Of a DNA stretch of 64,000 nt, positions 46,421 through 58,503 are shown piece by piece; the first letter of the stretch is position 1, and every line of letters begins with the position of its first letter. The notes beneath the pieces are model-generated. The model saw nothing but the letters and a program-made list of their open reading frames with translations. It had not been told where the DNA came from and did not search any database. The DNA is taken from positions 1 through 64,000 of the forward strand of contig JBCAQO010000008.1 of NCBI GenBank assembly GCA_039111635.1. Reading direction: 5' to 3'. A program made the translations under genes and the position numbers. This DNA is from Heterobasidion occidentale. Lineage: Eukaryota > Basidiomycota > Agaricomycetes > Russulales > Bondarzewiaceae.

Positions 46421-48817
46421 GGGTCGAGCGCAGGGCGGTCACGGAACACGTTCCACGACGAACAAAATGGAATAAAATAAGATAAAATAAAAACTTTGAG
46501 AATCGAAGTCAAGAGCCGGATCTACCGTTGATCAGGTGACGTCCGCCCGAGGGCGAGCAAAAGCCACGGTGCGTAAGGCGCACATCGAGACGAAGTCAGC
46601 GGGTTGCAGGCAGCGACTGTTCGATCCATCTGCGAACACTAGACGGAGACCCGACACGCTCTCAACAGAATCCGACGGGAGACGGCGATGAACAACGAGA
46701 CCCAACAGCAAACCATCAGAATCACAAAATCAAAGAACCAAACCTCACAAAACCACAAAATCACACAAAACCGAAAGATCAAGGAACGAGAGAAATCAAA
46801 ACAAGAAGATAAATCAGAGAAAATCAGAAACCGAAACGAAAACGCAATCGAAGCGCCCGCGCGCAAGAAGCCGCGCCCGATCCGCGCCGCGTCGCGCAGC
46901 TAGGACCAGACCAGACCAGACGAACGTGCGCGTCTGCGGGCGCAACCCGAAGGTGCGCTGCGAGGCGCTCCTGGGGACGGAGATCCAGGGTCCTCGCGGC
47001 CAATAGATTTCGGGCTAGCACGCACGACATGATGGGATCGCGTCCTGGGGACGACGGGATCCGATCTACGTTCGCAACGTCACTGCCCTGTTTTGCTCTG
47101 TTCTGTTCTGGCTTGGCCTGCTCTCGGAGATGTGCAGGTGCGCAGGTGGCGCGGGACCCGAGGTGTGGCCACGGAAAAGAAAGATGGAGGAGGGTCTGAT
47201 CTGATCTGATCTGATCTGCGCGCGCTACCGGTTGGCGCCGCGACACAGCACCCGCAGCAGCCGCTGCTGCTGCTGCGCGCTAGGGCGCCGGGGGATCGAC
47301 CGTAGATGGAGATTGGAAGCCGGGAACGGCGAGACGCGGAGGAGGGGGCTGAGTGCTTTTCGCGCGCGCAGGGCGTTTGATGCCAAGGACGGGCGGCGGA
47401 CAGAAGAAGGTTGATGGAGGTGGTGGCCACGGACGAGGGAGCGACGAGGGCAGAGGGCAGAGGGCGGCACCCTGGAAGCGCGAGGTGCGGAAATGAGGGG
47501 AGGTAGGCGCGCAGGCTGTGTTGTGATTGGATGGGGATGCGGGGTGGAGCGGGGACAGAAGGCGGGGGACGGGAGTGTGAGCGTGAGCGTGGGTGAGTAG
47601 GCGCGTAAATGGATTAGGAGGGACGGCGAGCGTCTCGGGACGGCGAGCGTCTCGGGACGGGGGCAGTAGTGGGATGGTCTGTGCTGGGTCGGGGGCCAGG
47701 GTCCGCGGAAGGGAGGCCGGGAGCCCCAGGAGGAAGGGACGATCCGCGTGACGGGGAGAGGCTCGGGTTCCGAGAAGGGGCTGGATGGGGGGGTGGTACG
47801 TACGGCGGGGTTGAGAGGGAGGGACGCCTGGGAACGGAGGTGGCGCCTTGTATGGGCATATGGAATCAGAAGGGCCGTGCGTGCAGATAAGGGCGTGCTG
47901 GCTATCAAGGTGGGTGACCTTGAGAGGAAGGGGATGGGGCAGGCGGGATTCGAGGCGTCGTCGAGGGAGCGTGGCTGATGGGAGGGTTGCTGGGAAGGCA
48001 CTGCGGGGCTGGAACATGCAGGCGCGGTGAGAAGTGAATGCGCGCAGGAGATTGGGTCGGACGGGCGCGGAGATCAACTGGACTGGCTGCCGTGGGTCTG
48101 CATTCGGCACAGGCACGGGACGGCGAACCGGACTGGCGACGGTCTGGCGGACTGGCAGTCTGGGTGCGAGGGGTGCGAGGGGTGCGAGGGGGCGCGGTGG
48201 GAGCGAGTGGCCAAGGTGGGGGCGGGAACGGGCGTGCGGCGGAGACCCAGAGGGCAAAGTGGGGGAGCGATGGGATGCGGGCGCTGAGCGATGGACGTGA
48301 GTCGTCCGGTGGCGGTTCGATCAGGCGTGCATACGTCCCAGCTTCGGTCTGATCACTTGCCGTCTGCGTGAAGAAGTTCAGCGATTCCGAGACTCCCAGT
48401 TCCAGAACAGAACGACGTCCCTCCTTCGGGAACACGGGCGCGCCTACCTCTTCCAGCCAGCGAAATACACTCCCTCCCCGTCCAAAAAAAAAAATACAGG
48501 AGCCGCGGCGGCGCGGCGGGCTGCACCACCCAGGTAGCGGTGAGGGGGGCAGAGGAGGGCGAGGACGGCTGGAGGGGGTCGAGGACGGAGAAACGGGAGC
48601 AGAACGGAGAGGACGAGTGGGGATGTTTGATGAGCAGCGCGTTCGCAGTGTCAGATGCCGTCCCGGCCACGCCCACACACAACATCTCTTCTCCCACTCC
48701 TCCCTCAAAGCCGTCCGCCACCTCCCCTCTCTCCCTCCTCCCCCTCCCTCCCTCCTCACCCCCTCCCCCTCCTCCTGCCCTCGACAACCGCCCCTCCACC
48801 ACCCACCGCACACAGCC
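46421..48817. other. Upstream region of the MADS-box gene, no gene recognised
   Basis: About 2.4 kb. It includes an A-rich segment with AGATAAAATAAAA runs, a (CTGAT)n microsatellite (about 47,195-47,218), a duplicated CGGCGAGCGTCTCGGGACGG (about 47,624-47,660) and a GTGCGAGGG triplet repeat near 48,167-48,190. Pro/Arg-rich frames on both strands are not credible genes. Confidence 0.5.
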
Positions 48818-50927
48818 ATGGGCCGTCGGAAGATCGAGATTCTCCCGATCCAGGTCTGTCTCCCCTCCCCCGTCGCCTCTGCCCCCCCCCACCCCCCGCC
48901 GCACCCCCGTCCCAGTCCGCCCTGCTCACCGCCTGTCCTTCTCTCTGCTCCACCGCTCCCGGATCGACCGACGCGACGCGAATAGAACGAGCGCAACCGC
49001 TCCGTCACCTTCTTAAAGGCAAGTCCAAGCGCCAAGCCTTTCTCGCCTCGCGCTCCAGCTGCAAAAATAGTTTCTTACTTCTCTCTATTTCCCTCCCCGC
49101 TCGCCCTCCCTCCCGTCCCCCCCCCCACAACAGCGCAAGACAGGCCTCTTCAAAAAAGCATACGAGCTCGGCGTCCTCTGCTCCGTCGACGTCGCCGTCA
49201 TCATCTTCGGTCCGTCGCCATTCGCCCCCTCCGCGTGCTAAAAATAACTCCCCTCTCTCCCCAGAGCGCCGCCAGGGCCACCCCGACAAGCTCTACCAGT
49301 ACTGTTCCACGGACATTGGCTCCATCGTCCAGCGTCACATCCGCGTACGTGTCCGCTCTCTCTTTGGCCTCCCTTCCGTCCGCGCCCCTAACTCCCCGCC
49401 GCCGCCCAGTTCGACGGCGAGCGCGACACACGCACACACCCACGACTTTAGCGGCGGCACCGATGCCTCCCGCCTCGACGATGCCGGCGACGACGACGAC
49501 GACGCAGACGCAGACGACCCCGCCCCGCCCCAGCGCAAGCGCCAAGACAGCAGCAGCACCGCCGGCGGCGGTCCGTCCGCCAAGGGCAAAAAGGCCGACG
49601 GCGGCAAGATGGTGCCCATCAAGCCAGAGAGCATGACCATCGACGTGCGTCCCCTTGCTCCTCGCCTCTCGCTGCCCGCTGACCCCACCCCGCCGCCGCG
49701 GCGTTGTTGTTGCAGGTCGACTACCGCACGCTCTCCTCCTCCCACCTCTCCATGCCGCCCTCCGCCTCGCCCACGCTCCCCATCTCCTCCGACCGCCACA
49801 CCCACACCTCCGCCGCGCACAGCCCCACCCGCGCGCACCCCAGCTCCAGCTCCAGCTCTAGCGCGGGCGGCTACGCCCTCCCGTCGAACAAGCGCGCACG
49901 GCTCGCCCCCGCGTCCGAGCTCGACCGCCACCCCTCGCTGCACGCGTCCTCCCCCGGCGGCGCGCACACGTCCTTCCAGTACCGCCTCGACCTCGACGCC
50001 GCGTCCGCCCACCCGTCCCTCCACGCGCCACCGCCACTGCTCCCGCCGCACGTGCACACCGCGCCGCCGCACGGCAACCCGTACGCGTCCTTCTTCTCAC
50101 CGTCCGCGCACACCACGCACGGCGCGCCGTTCCTCAACCCCTCCGCGTCCTTCGCGCGCGCGAGCTTCGCCGCGCCGTACTCGCACCCCCCGCCGCAGTC
50201 CCTCTCCCACTCCCACCAGCAGCAGCAGCAGCAGCCGCAGCACGGCGTGTACGGCACAGGCAGCATGCTCCGCGCGCCGCAGCAGCAGCAGCAGCCCCTC
50301 CCGCGCATCTCGCAGCCCCCGACCCCCCACCACCAGCACCACCAGCAGCATCACCAGCAGCAGCAGCAAAGCCCCGACGACCTCTTTGCAGGCGTCTTTG
50401 GCCCGCCCTCGTCCAGCAGCGGCTCCGGCTCCGCGGGTGGCGGCGGCAGCAGCAGCACCGTCGGCAGCGGCGGGATGTTCGGCGGAGGTGGCGGTGGCGG
50501 CGGAGGGGGGATGATGATGGGCGGAGGGGTAGGTGGCGTGGAGACGTTTTTCGGCATACCGCTGACGTTCGACTGGCCGCAGCTGTCGCAGCCGCCCGCG
50601 CACCGCCAGAGCACCGACTCCGGGAGTTCGGGGGATAATGGTGGAGGTGGAGGTGGAGGTGGAGGCGGAGGCGGGAGCGGGAATGGGGGCGGGGGGCAGA
50701 CGTGGTTGGATTTTTTGTCAGGCACGGCGCCGGGGCCGCCGGGGGAGGGGCTGCTTGGGTCCGTCGGCGCTGAGTCGGGTGGTGGGGCGAGGGGGGGTAA
50801 GCGCGGGAGGGGAGATGGGGAGGGGAAGGGCGAGGACGAGGGGAGGAGGGGCGGGGGCGGGGATGGCGATGTGAGCCTCGAGGATATCGTTGGCGGCGGC
50901 GGCGGCGACGTGGATCGGGGAGCCTAG
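48818..50927 (+). CDS. MADS-box transcription factor, MEF2/Rlm1 type
   Basis: DNA-binding regulator of the type II (MEF2-like) class; fungal Rlm1/RlmA members act downstream of the cell-wall-integrity MAP kinase. The MADS domain is spread over four small exons: 48,818-48,853 ([12 protein letters not shown]), 48,986-49,018 ([11 protein letters not shown]), 49,134-49,209 ([20 protein letters not shown] then AVIIF) and 49,265-49,344 ([20 protein letters not shown]). The intron after 49,018 starts GCAAGT, a GC-AG intron, and it is required to join LK to RK. Exon 5 is 49,410-49,644 (acidic, then KRKR-like, ending ESMTID); exon 6 is 49,716-50,927. The C-terminal ~400 residues are disordered: Ser/Pro/His-rich, several Gln runs, then Gly runs with a [14 protein letters not shown] island and QTWLDFL. 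The protein is about 557 residues. Confidence 0.9.
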
Positions 50928-51713
50928 CGCGGGGCGGCGGGAGAAAAAAAGCCGCCGCGCGCGTTCGCCCTTGACATACATTCATACACACGCACACGCA
51001 CACGCACTGTCTCGCTGTTCATTGCTCGTTGCTCGTTGCTCACTGCTCACTGCCTGCTTGCCTGCCTGCCTGATCGCCTGCTTGCTTTGCTTTGCTTCGG
51101 TCGCGGACTCGGGTTCTCGGCACCTGTACATACATACATCTCTCTCTCTCTCTGTCTCTCTCTCCTTCTCTCTTTGTCTTTCGTACTTACATGCGTTATC
51201 GTGCTCCGGGCCTCGCACTCGTCTCGCGCGCTGCTGCTGCAATCTACATATATCTACTCCCCAACAGCCTCAGATCTAGATTCTAGATGCGCCACGAAGC
51301 CCCCGCGACCCACTCGCTCGCTCGCTCCCTCGCCCCTATCCTTGCCTTTGCTCCAGAGTCCGTACTTACACAGCACGCACGCACGCACGCACGCACCGGA
51401 TCTGGCGCGCACGATCTTGGGATCGGCGGCCCATCAGCTGCAGCGCGATCGTGCCGTCGCGAATCGGGCGCGCCGCGCTCGTGCATATCTATATCTAAGC
51501 GAGATCCTGGAGTGATCCTGGGCCCGCTGCTTCTCTGCATCGCTGCATCAGCAGCTGCCCTTCTCCAGCCCCTTCTCGCTGCCTTCTCTCTGCAAGAGCA
51601 ATTTGCAATTCCTCGTTTACTCGCAAGACGCGCGCGCGCGGGCTCGCCCTGTTCTATTATTGTCGCGCGCTGCCAGGCAGGGGGAGGCATGGCAATTATT
51701 AGCACAGTGCGGT
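50928..51713. other. Downstream of the MADS gene: microsatellites only
   Basis: Contains (CACACG)n near 50,985-51,006, (TGCTCGT/TGCTCACT)n near 51,025-51,050, (TGCC)n, a CT-rich tract (about 51,138-51,180) and (GCAC)n at about 51,378-51,397. No gene recognised. Confidence 0.55.
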
Positions 51714-52274
51714 AGGACCCCCGACAACCCCCCTAAATGTATGATCCGCCAAAAGGCCTCCCTACCGTACGATTTTGGAGGCCTGCGGCGCCGTTCGACT
51801 ACCGTGTAAAAATCAGACCTTGTCACACGGTCTTTCACTACCGAAAAACGGATCAGACCTCTTATATTTTTAAAAAAATCGTGAAAAATCGGAAAAAATC
51901 GCATTGTAAACAGTAGCCTTTCGTAAATCAACTGTCAGTCCAGGCTCACACCCTTGTTACGCCCTTTGCGAATGGGACCTTCCACCTCCTTTACAGCTTG
52001 CCTAACGCCACCAAGAGGAGATTCAAGGCGTTTGATAGTAATTCTGATAAGAAATCTCAGGAATATTGGAGAAAATGATATATTCCAATCCATATTGAGA
52101 CTAGATATTGACTACCGGAACAAGATCATACCCTCCCAAATGGGCTCAAACTACTGACAAAAAAATCAGACCAGGGAGTGGAAAAACCTACCGGAAAAAA
52201 TCAGAGCTCGGCGCTACGCGCCGTCCTACCACCGTGGGAAGATCATACATTTGGGGGGGTTGCCGGGGGTCCTG
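51714..52274. mobile_element. Non-autonomous DNA transposon (MITE-like), 561 bp
   Basis: The left end AGGACCCCCGACAACCCCCC, followed by TAAATGTATGATC, is matched in inverted orientation by the right end GATCATACATTTGGGGGGG followed by TTGCCGGGGGTCCTG. This gives near-perfect terminal inverted repeats of about 33 bp. The 7-bp word GTGCGGT flanks both sides (51,707-51,713 and 52,275-52,281), a good target-site duplication. Internally there are repeated CTACCG...ATCAGACC words (about 51,799, 51,840, 52,114, 52,165 and 52,190) that look like subterminal repeats. It is AT-rich inside and has no coding capacity. A hAT, KDZ/Plavaka-like or Mutator-like parent is possible; the family cannot be fixed from the ends alone. 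Confidence 0.85.
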
Positions 52275-52281
52275 GTGCGGT

Positions 52282-54633
52282 GCAGGACAAGTCATGCTGG
52301 TCATGGCCGGTCGTGTGCTATTATTGGGATGGGGGCGCGTATTTATAGACGTGGGCTGCGTCTATAATTAAGACAGGACGAGGCGAGCGCGCGGCGGTGC
52401 ACGACCGCCGTCGTTCAGCGTCGGGAGGTGCTAATTATAAGTGCACCAACGGTCGCCCTTGGCCATCGAGGGAAGGGGACCGCTGGCGTTGGCGTGTTCA
52501 GGTAGGTGCTAGTGCTGGTGCTGGTACGTGCCGTCGTGCGAATGGGGATCGTCCGCGAAAGGAGCGTGTTGACGGTTGGGGAGGACGAAGCCGGGGCGCG
52601 TAGATGTATGGAGCGCGCCTGGTTCGCTTGCGTCCGCTTCTCTCCTGTCGTAGATGGTCGACGGTCGTGAGCACGAGCACGAGCACGGGCACGAGCGCGT
52701 AGCGGACGGACGTGCGTGTTCTGCAGTGGGCTGCGCAGAGGCACGGTGTTCGTGGCGAACGTGCGCGGGGGGCGGCACGCCTGGATCCGGGTTTTGCGGA
52801 CGGCCAGGCGTCGATGGACGTATCGAGCGACTGAATTCCAGAGCGCACACATCGCCCCTCCTGCCACCCGCGCATGAGTCTGAGCATGGAACGGACTTCG
52901 AAGAGTCGTGGCCGGTGCGGAGGTACAGAGGATAAAACGCGCCCTGTGTGCGATTTTGATAGCGGGTTTAGGGGGCGGAGACGCAGAGGAGTGGGCGTCG
53001 GTGCTCCGGACGTATTGAGAACTCACCTTGGTGGTCACGGCGCGAGCCAGGGCGCATCGCCGATTTGCGTGCGCCGGCCCCTCCTGTCGTCCGTGCGCGA
53101 TGTGAGCACGCTACTGCTATGGACGGACGGCGAAGGGTCGTATTCTCAGATCATAAACGCGTCCGAACGCTCTGTGCTCAACTTCGATCCCGTAAAGGGG
53201 GTGCAGCCACATCCGTGATGAATTGGCATTGACCCCTAAAATGAGGTCTCCGTGTCTGACAGTCATTCTGTGTGCAAGTCGAGATTTCCCGAGTGACTCA
53301 CTTGCGCTACAGTGCGCGTCCGCGAATGGAGCGACCATGCTCGATCACCCCGGCCCCGCAAAGGTGAATCTGCGTACTCACATGGCAAGCGTCGGGGCGT
53401 CTGAAAGGACCCGAACAGAATCCACCACGAAGGGACAGTCAAGTGTGCACTCGTCCTCGAGTCAACGCCACGAGCACTGTAGGAAGAATCAGGGTGATCT
53501 TCAGACCCTAAGCGGCCGCTTTCTGGAAGGCAGCCCACATTCGGCGCCGGTGGAGCATCAAAGGTTGTCGAACAGTTTCAATCGCCGCACCGGACATGGG
53601 CGCCCGCCACGGATGCCCATTAGACGCGATAGGCGGATGGAGGAGATCACGTTTAATGAAAACGGACCCGCCGCCGGCCGCTCGACGTGTGTATCTGCAT
53701 CACGCGACGCGCGTGATCTATGAGAGAAAACAGCCTGGAGCGTAGATGCGCTGTCAACAAGAGGCCCCGGTGCCTGAGAAGACCCAACGGCGGTGAAACC
53801 AGAGCATCGAGCGAGCGATGATCACTGAGCAAACACCATGAAGAAAAATGGGAGATAGGGAGCACGACGTCAGATGCACCGACAACGCCAGATAAAGGCG
53901 TGGGATTATTGGCATTAATTGCGCTTAACGTACTATACGGATGGCTACAATTACTCTTGGACGTTCTTCGCGTCTACGTATCTCCGTGAGCCTCCTCGTT
54001 CGCACGGACGCGGTCTGTCAAACACACCTTCCTCCTGGTCAGGTTCGCCGCTAGAACCTGCTCTCCAAAGCGTTCTCCCACCGCAGTCTCCGCCTCGATA
54101 AGTCTTCATGCGAGGTCGAGGTGCCTACCGTCGATGTCGATCTCACGCCCAGATAACCCGACGGAAGGCCGCGCACTACTCCCACGGTGCGCATGGCGGT
54201 TCGAGGGCGGAGAAGGGAGGTGCCACCAGGGAGGGCTGCAGAGAATTAATTTCACGATTGCTGTCGGTCGAAATGAACGCCCTCGGAGGGTGACAAAGAA
54301 GTTCGGAAGAAGTTGGGGTGATTGGGCGTTATTCAATCGAGTTCATGTCCACCACGAAAGGGGTGAGAGCGCAATCATGTCGTTCCATGGCATGTGGCTA
54401 GTGTGCTGCATAAGCCGAAGTCAGCTCTATGAAAGAACATGATCACGCTGGAGACCCACGTACCCAGTTCAATTAGAGGTGGGTACAGTAGATCTAGCAT
54501 AGGAAGAAGAAAAATTATAGTGAGCCTTCGACGTTTTCTCGAGTCGTATCTAGACCACAGCAGTTCAACGGCGCGTCGGATGTGAACAGTAGATAATAGT
54601 ATACTCACCATTCGTTACTTCGCCGCCATAACA
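52282..54633. other. Long stretch without a recognised gene
   Basis: About 2.35 kb. Low-complexity GAGCACGAGCACG repeats lie near 52,668-52,700. Frames on both strands are short, overlap, and are biased by composition. No domains, repeats with boundaries or RNA genes were found. Confidence 0.5.
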
Positions 54634-56174
54634 TTACGCATCCTCCCAGACGCCTTTCCACTCGAAATACTCTCGTGCAGATAATCCCTCTTCAGAAGAA
54701 ACAGCTTTCACAAGACCCTCTGGTGAACGATGCCACCAAGATTTATTCCAGCTTCGTTTCCCCGTCTCCACCTCGAGATACTCAAGTGAACGAAATCGAG
54801 AAAAGCAGTCCTCGACGAAGGTAACTGCGGCACTGATCGAGTCGACTTGATGGATTCCTGGCACCGAGGGCGCGGAAGACGACATCGTCACCGCTAGATA
54901 TTCGAGTTTTGGCAATAGCTCTGAATCGCAAGGCACAGAAAATAAAGCCAACTGGGCGGACGGGCGCTGTTTAGATCACAGGTGACGATGAACCAAAGAT
55001 CATGACTCACCGGCAGTACGAAAGAACAGTCTGTGATTTGAGCTGCTAAATCGATATCGAGGGCAAGAAATCTCAGACAGCCGAGGGACTGGGAGATCTT
55101 GAGAATGAATGTGCTTGCTTCTATTCCATCAATCTGCATAGGCTCAGCCAGATCCTGAGAAAGAGGTTGAAATTTGACCGGGAAACCGAGTGAAGAAAGA
55201 GCAGCATTTCTTCCGAGCACGTCCAGAAACTGGTCAAATGGTTGATCAAGTTTAAACATATGGCGCGGTATACGGATTCTGCGCGGGAAATGTAACTTCG
55301 AAAGGAGATCAAGAAGGGGAAGCGAGTTCGTCTCGACCGATTTCAGGCACGGCCACAAAGGTAGATGAATTGAACCTAGCGATGGCAGCATACCAAATCG
55401 CGAAACGGTCACCGATATTGCTCGTAAATTTGGAAAGAGGATGGCTAGATTTTCCAAGGGCGTCTGTACGGAGTCGAGGTGGAGTGAACGAAGACAAGAA
55501 AATACTCGCGTATCTGACTGACAAATAGAGGGAGAAGCCGCAATGGAGGAAAGGAAGGTGGGATATGCATGGGATAGAAAGAGGTGCTCCAAGGAGCGCA
55601 TCCGGGATAGGAGTCCGTCAAGCATAAGTGACAGCCTCCGGGAATCTCTTGGTGATTGATTATATGTGACGCCCAAAGTCAACGTGCGAACTTGGCGAAG
55701 TCCGTGGGCGGAATGCATACGCTCTATGCAGTGTCCAGTAATTGGCCAGAGCGTGAGCGCTCGCAAAGACTTCGAATTGACGATGCTTGTCACTATTCGT
55801 GGTTCGCGAAGGACAAGCTCCGAGAAACGAGAAGATATTTCGAGCTCGTCGAGCGCGATGGCGGATGCGAGCACGTCTGCCAATGAGCTCGCAATTGGGT
55901 CCGGTCTTCGCTTATCGATCAACAGTTTGTGGGATAGCTCTCGCGTTAGTTTGAGAGTCCTTATGTGGGGGCCTAAACGGTATGCGAGGACAAACCGGCA
56001 GAATGCAAGGATTTGTTCGGAGTTTCGACTAAGGACGACATCCTTGACAAGAAACGGGAGTGCAAAAATTCGGGCAGTGCGTGAAGTGCGTGTCAAAGAG
56101 CAGAGGGAAAACGAGTCGCAGAAAGATAGGATGCAGTTCGCGGCGTCGTAGTTGATGGACGGAATGAACGACAT
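54634..56174 (-). CDS. F-box/leucine-rich-repeat-like protein
   Basis: Two exons: 56,174-55,011 and 54,951-54,634, with a 59-bp intron (GTGAGTCATG...CCGCCCAG). The N-terminus (ANCILSFCDSFSLCSLTRTS, then RTARIFALPFLVKDV) resembles the F-box-like start common in basidiomycete multigene families. The rest has regularly spaced leucine-rich strands (HIRTLKLTRELSH, SLRALTLWPITGHC, LRQVRTLTLGVTY, SLEHLFLSHAYP, CLRSLHLDSVQTP), consistent with an LRR solenoid. The product is about 490 residues. If the F-box is real it would act as an SCF ubiquitin-ligase adaptor; the substrate is unknown. The frame is intact. Confidence 0.7.
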
Positions 56175-56553
56175 GACTATAACATAACCCAGTTAGAGGC
56201 AATTCTTTCCTGCGAAAGAGGCTAACTTACCGTGGACTGCAAGAGACTGCAGGAGGAGATTTGGCGATGAGCAGATAGCAGACTTTGTCGAAGGAAGCGG
56301 CTCTGGCTAAATCAACACAAATGCGGGCATCGCCGGACGTCAAACTGCCGCCGGTAAGCGCTGGCCATTGATTACTTTTGGTCAACGAATATACGGATAC
56401 TGCATATTGAATGATGTTTTCGATGTCGTCTTCTCAAATCGTTCGCGAAACAGAGCAGCAGCAGCAAACCAGATTTTCTGTGGGGTTTATTTCATGATTC
56501 CGATTGGTGGGCTTGTGTTTTATTCCCACGACCCAACAGTCACGGCCTGTCAC
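56175..56553. other. Region between the F-box gene and the inverted-repeat element
   Basis: About 380 bp with no gene. Its right edge carries the GTCAC word that forms the left target duplication of the next element. Confidence 0.4.
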
Positions 56554-56780
56554 GCTCAGTAAAAACAGAAGTCAGGTGAACGTCATGCCCAGTCACGAAT
56601 TTGGGCTTTTGTCATGTATCCGTCAAGAATTGGCGCAGAAAGTCATGCAAAAGTCATAAACTTCCAAAATTAGACACAGCTTTTACACGACTTCTGCACC
56701 GGTTTCTTGACGGATACATGACAAAAGCCCAGTTTCATGACTGGACATGACGTTCACTTGAATTTCCGTTTTTACTGAGT
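56554..56780. mobile_element. Fold-back MITE, 227 bp
   Basis: The two ends are long imperfect inverted repeats of about 75 bp. The left arm runs from GCTCAGTAAAAACAGAA through GTGAACGTCATG and GGGCTTTTGTCATGTATCCG to TCAAGAA. The right arm is its reverse complement, ending GTTTTTACTGAGT. The arms enclose about 75 bp. GTCAC flanks it on both sides (56,549-56,553 and 56,781-56,785), a probable target duplication. No coding capacity. Transcribed, it would fold into one long hairpin. Confidence 0.8.
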
Positions 56781-56785
56781 GTCAC

Positions 56786-58503
56786 GGGTCCTCAATATTT
56801 GGTATAAAAACTCGCGTCTATAACGGGCAAGTTTCAACCCTTTCGGATAAATTACGCCCATCGTGATCGAAAACCTCAGGATCCCCCTCACCAAAAATTA
56901 GTGCCGTTCTTCTTCAGCACTCTCCGTTGCCATTGTCATATGGCAGCTTATTCGATGGCTAGCAACAACTTGTCACTCATCTCTTCATGTCATAATTTGC
57001 CCTAAGCTGTTCGTTCAGAAAGCCGCCGACTCGTGATGTGTCAATACTACCACTGTAGCGCTGGCCGACCATAGTGCAGAATCTTTCAGAGATGTTTTGT
57101 TTTCCCTAAGGTACGTATCACTTGATGTTCTTTGAAGGTGGACTGCTCGAAGTATTCATGACCTTGTGCTTGAGTCGTGCATTACGGGCCGAGTGCGGGT
57201 ATGTACGCTTCTTATCCCAAAGTGCGTACTCGCTCTCAGGGATATACTGATATCGATAGGATAGAAGTCTGTCATCGCAGATTCGGTGTCTCTTGTGACT
57301 TCCAGGGAAGGACGGGAAGTGTTCGCAGGGAAGCATCGCCTTACCTTACAGCTGGAAGGCCGAAATTCGCGCATTGAAGCACAGCTTTTACGTTGTAAGG
57401 ATCCTATTCATTTAGCTGGTTTGACGAGGTGCGTCTTTTCTAGGTATTCAGACGCCCACAGTATGAAACACATGGTCCTTATGATTAGGCTCAAGATGAC
57501 GCCCGCACGCTTGTTGGGCGTGGTTTTGAACATACCCCACTACATGACCTCTCAAGATAGGTCGCATTTGCATCCGGCGGACGTACAAGCGCGACAGTCA
57601 TTGCCCAATCATTATCGATGACGTGCATACGTCGCGCTGCAGTAACCATCTGTCACTTGTGAAAAGCAACATCGCAGAAACGAGTGATCTATGCCACCTC
57701 ACCCGCCTTGATGGTGACAGCTAGAGTCTACTCATTCAATACCAATCAACTACGTCCCGAAATATGCGGTCTTCAATCTAATCCGTCCACGAGCCTGAGA
57801 GACATGTATACCATATCATTCGCGCAGTTGGATCTGTATCAAGATTGCCCGCACGTCCGGCGCTCAAATTTTGGACTTGTACATCCTGCAAGCAGAGGGG
57901 AGAGCATAAATTCCCTTGCACGAGGTGTACCAGTCAGATAGCCATCTGACGTGTGTTCTACCAGAGGGGTTCGGTAACGGGATTACTCCTCGACCGTGTC
58001 TGGCTTCGCCATTTAGCCAGCTTCCTTTCCGTTCGTTTCGCGTGTCTTTTCCCTCGGAGATACTTCTGCCGAGCGCTGCCCCGAGAGCAGTGAACAGAAA
58101 AACACGCACCTACACAGATGGATCATTTTTCAGGTCGGCAGTCTAGGCATGGCTTTGGCGCTGTGTTCGCTGAGGCAGCGCACCCGACTCCGCTCGAAAT
58201 CAGGAATCAAAGAGCGAAAACATCGGCCTCGTGAGCCGGTTTTTCTCCATCTCGTCATCATGTTTTCGTGCCACATGTTGGTTCTTCAATGAAAGTGCGA
58301 TTTCATCGTCCTTCTCACCAGGTCCCGTCTACTCACCCTGCCGCGTTGTAATGTTCTTGCTCGCTTTGGCCTCCAGAATCTCGTGATGCTCGTCGCAGCT
58401 CGTCTATTTAAGGGGAGGGTGTAGATCAGACATTTACATCTTTCCCGACAACCCCCACCGGGTCCTATCTCACCTACGACACAGTGGTGAACTTTCCGCC
58501 TGC
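56786..58503. other. Intergenic stretch and 5' flank of monooxygenase copy 2
   Basis: No firm gene. A minus-strand frame at 57,118-57,336 ending DKKRTYPHSARNARLKHKVM then NTSSSPPSKNIK has protein-like composition but no recognised family. From about 58,172 the sequence matches the 5' flank of monooxygenase copy 1. A TATTTAAGG word lies at 58,404-58,412, about 95 bp before the start codon, and may be the promoter TATA box. Confidence 0.4.

Noticed and set aside
44791..48257. Long Pro/Arg/Ala-rich frames on both strands upstream of the MADS gene
   Set aside because: High GC content makes stops rare. Opposing frames have the same bias, and no conserved motif or intron pattern exists.
48655..50514. 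619-codon plus-strand frame overlapping the MADS-box gene in another frame
   Set aside because: It is a shadow of the spliced MADS-box gene, whose exons carry the recognised domain.
53223..53723. 166-codon plus-strand frame
   Set aside because: No domain, unusual composition for these genes, and a comparable frame lies on the opposite strand.
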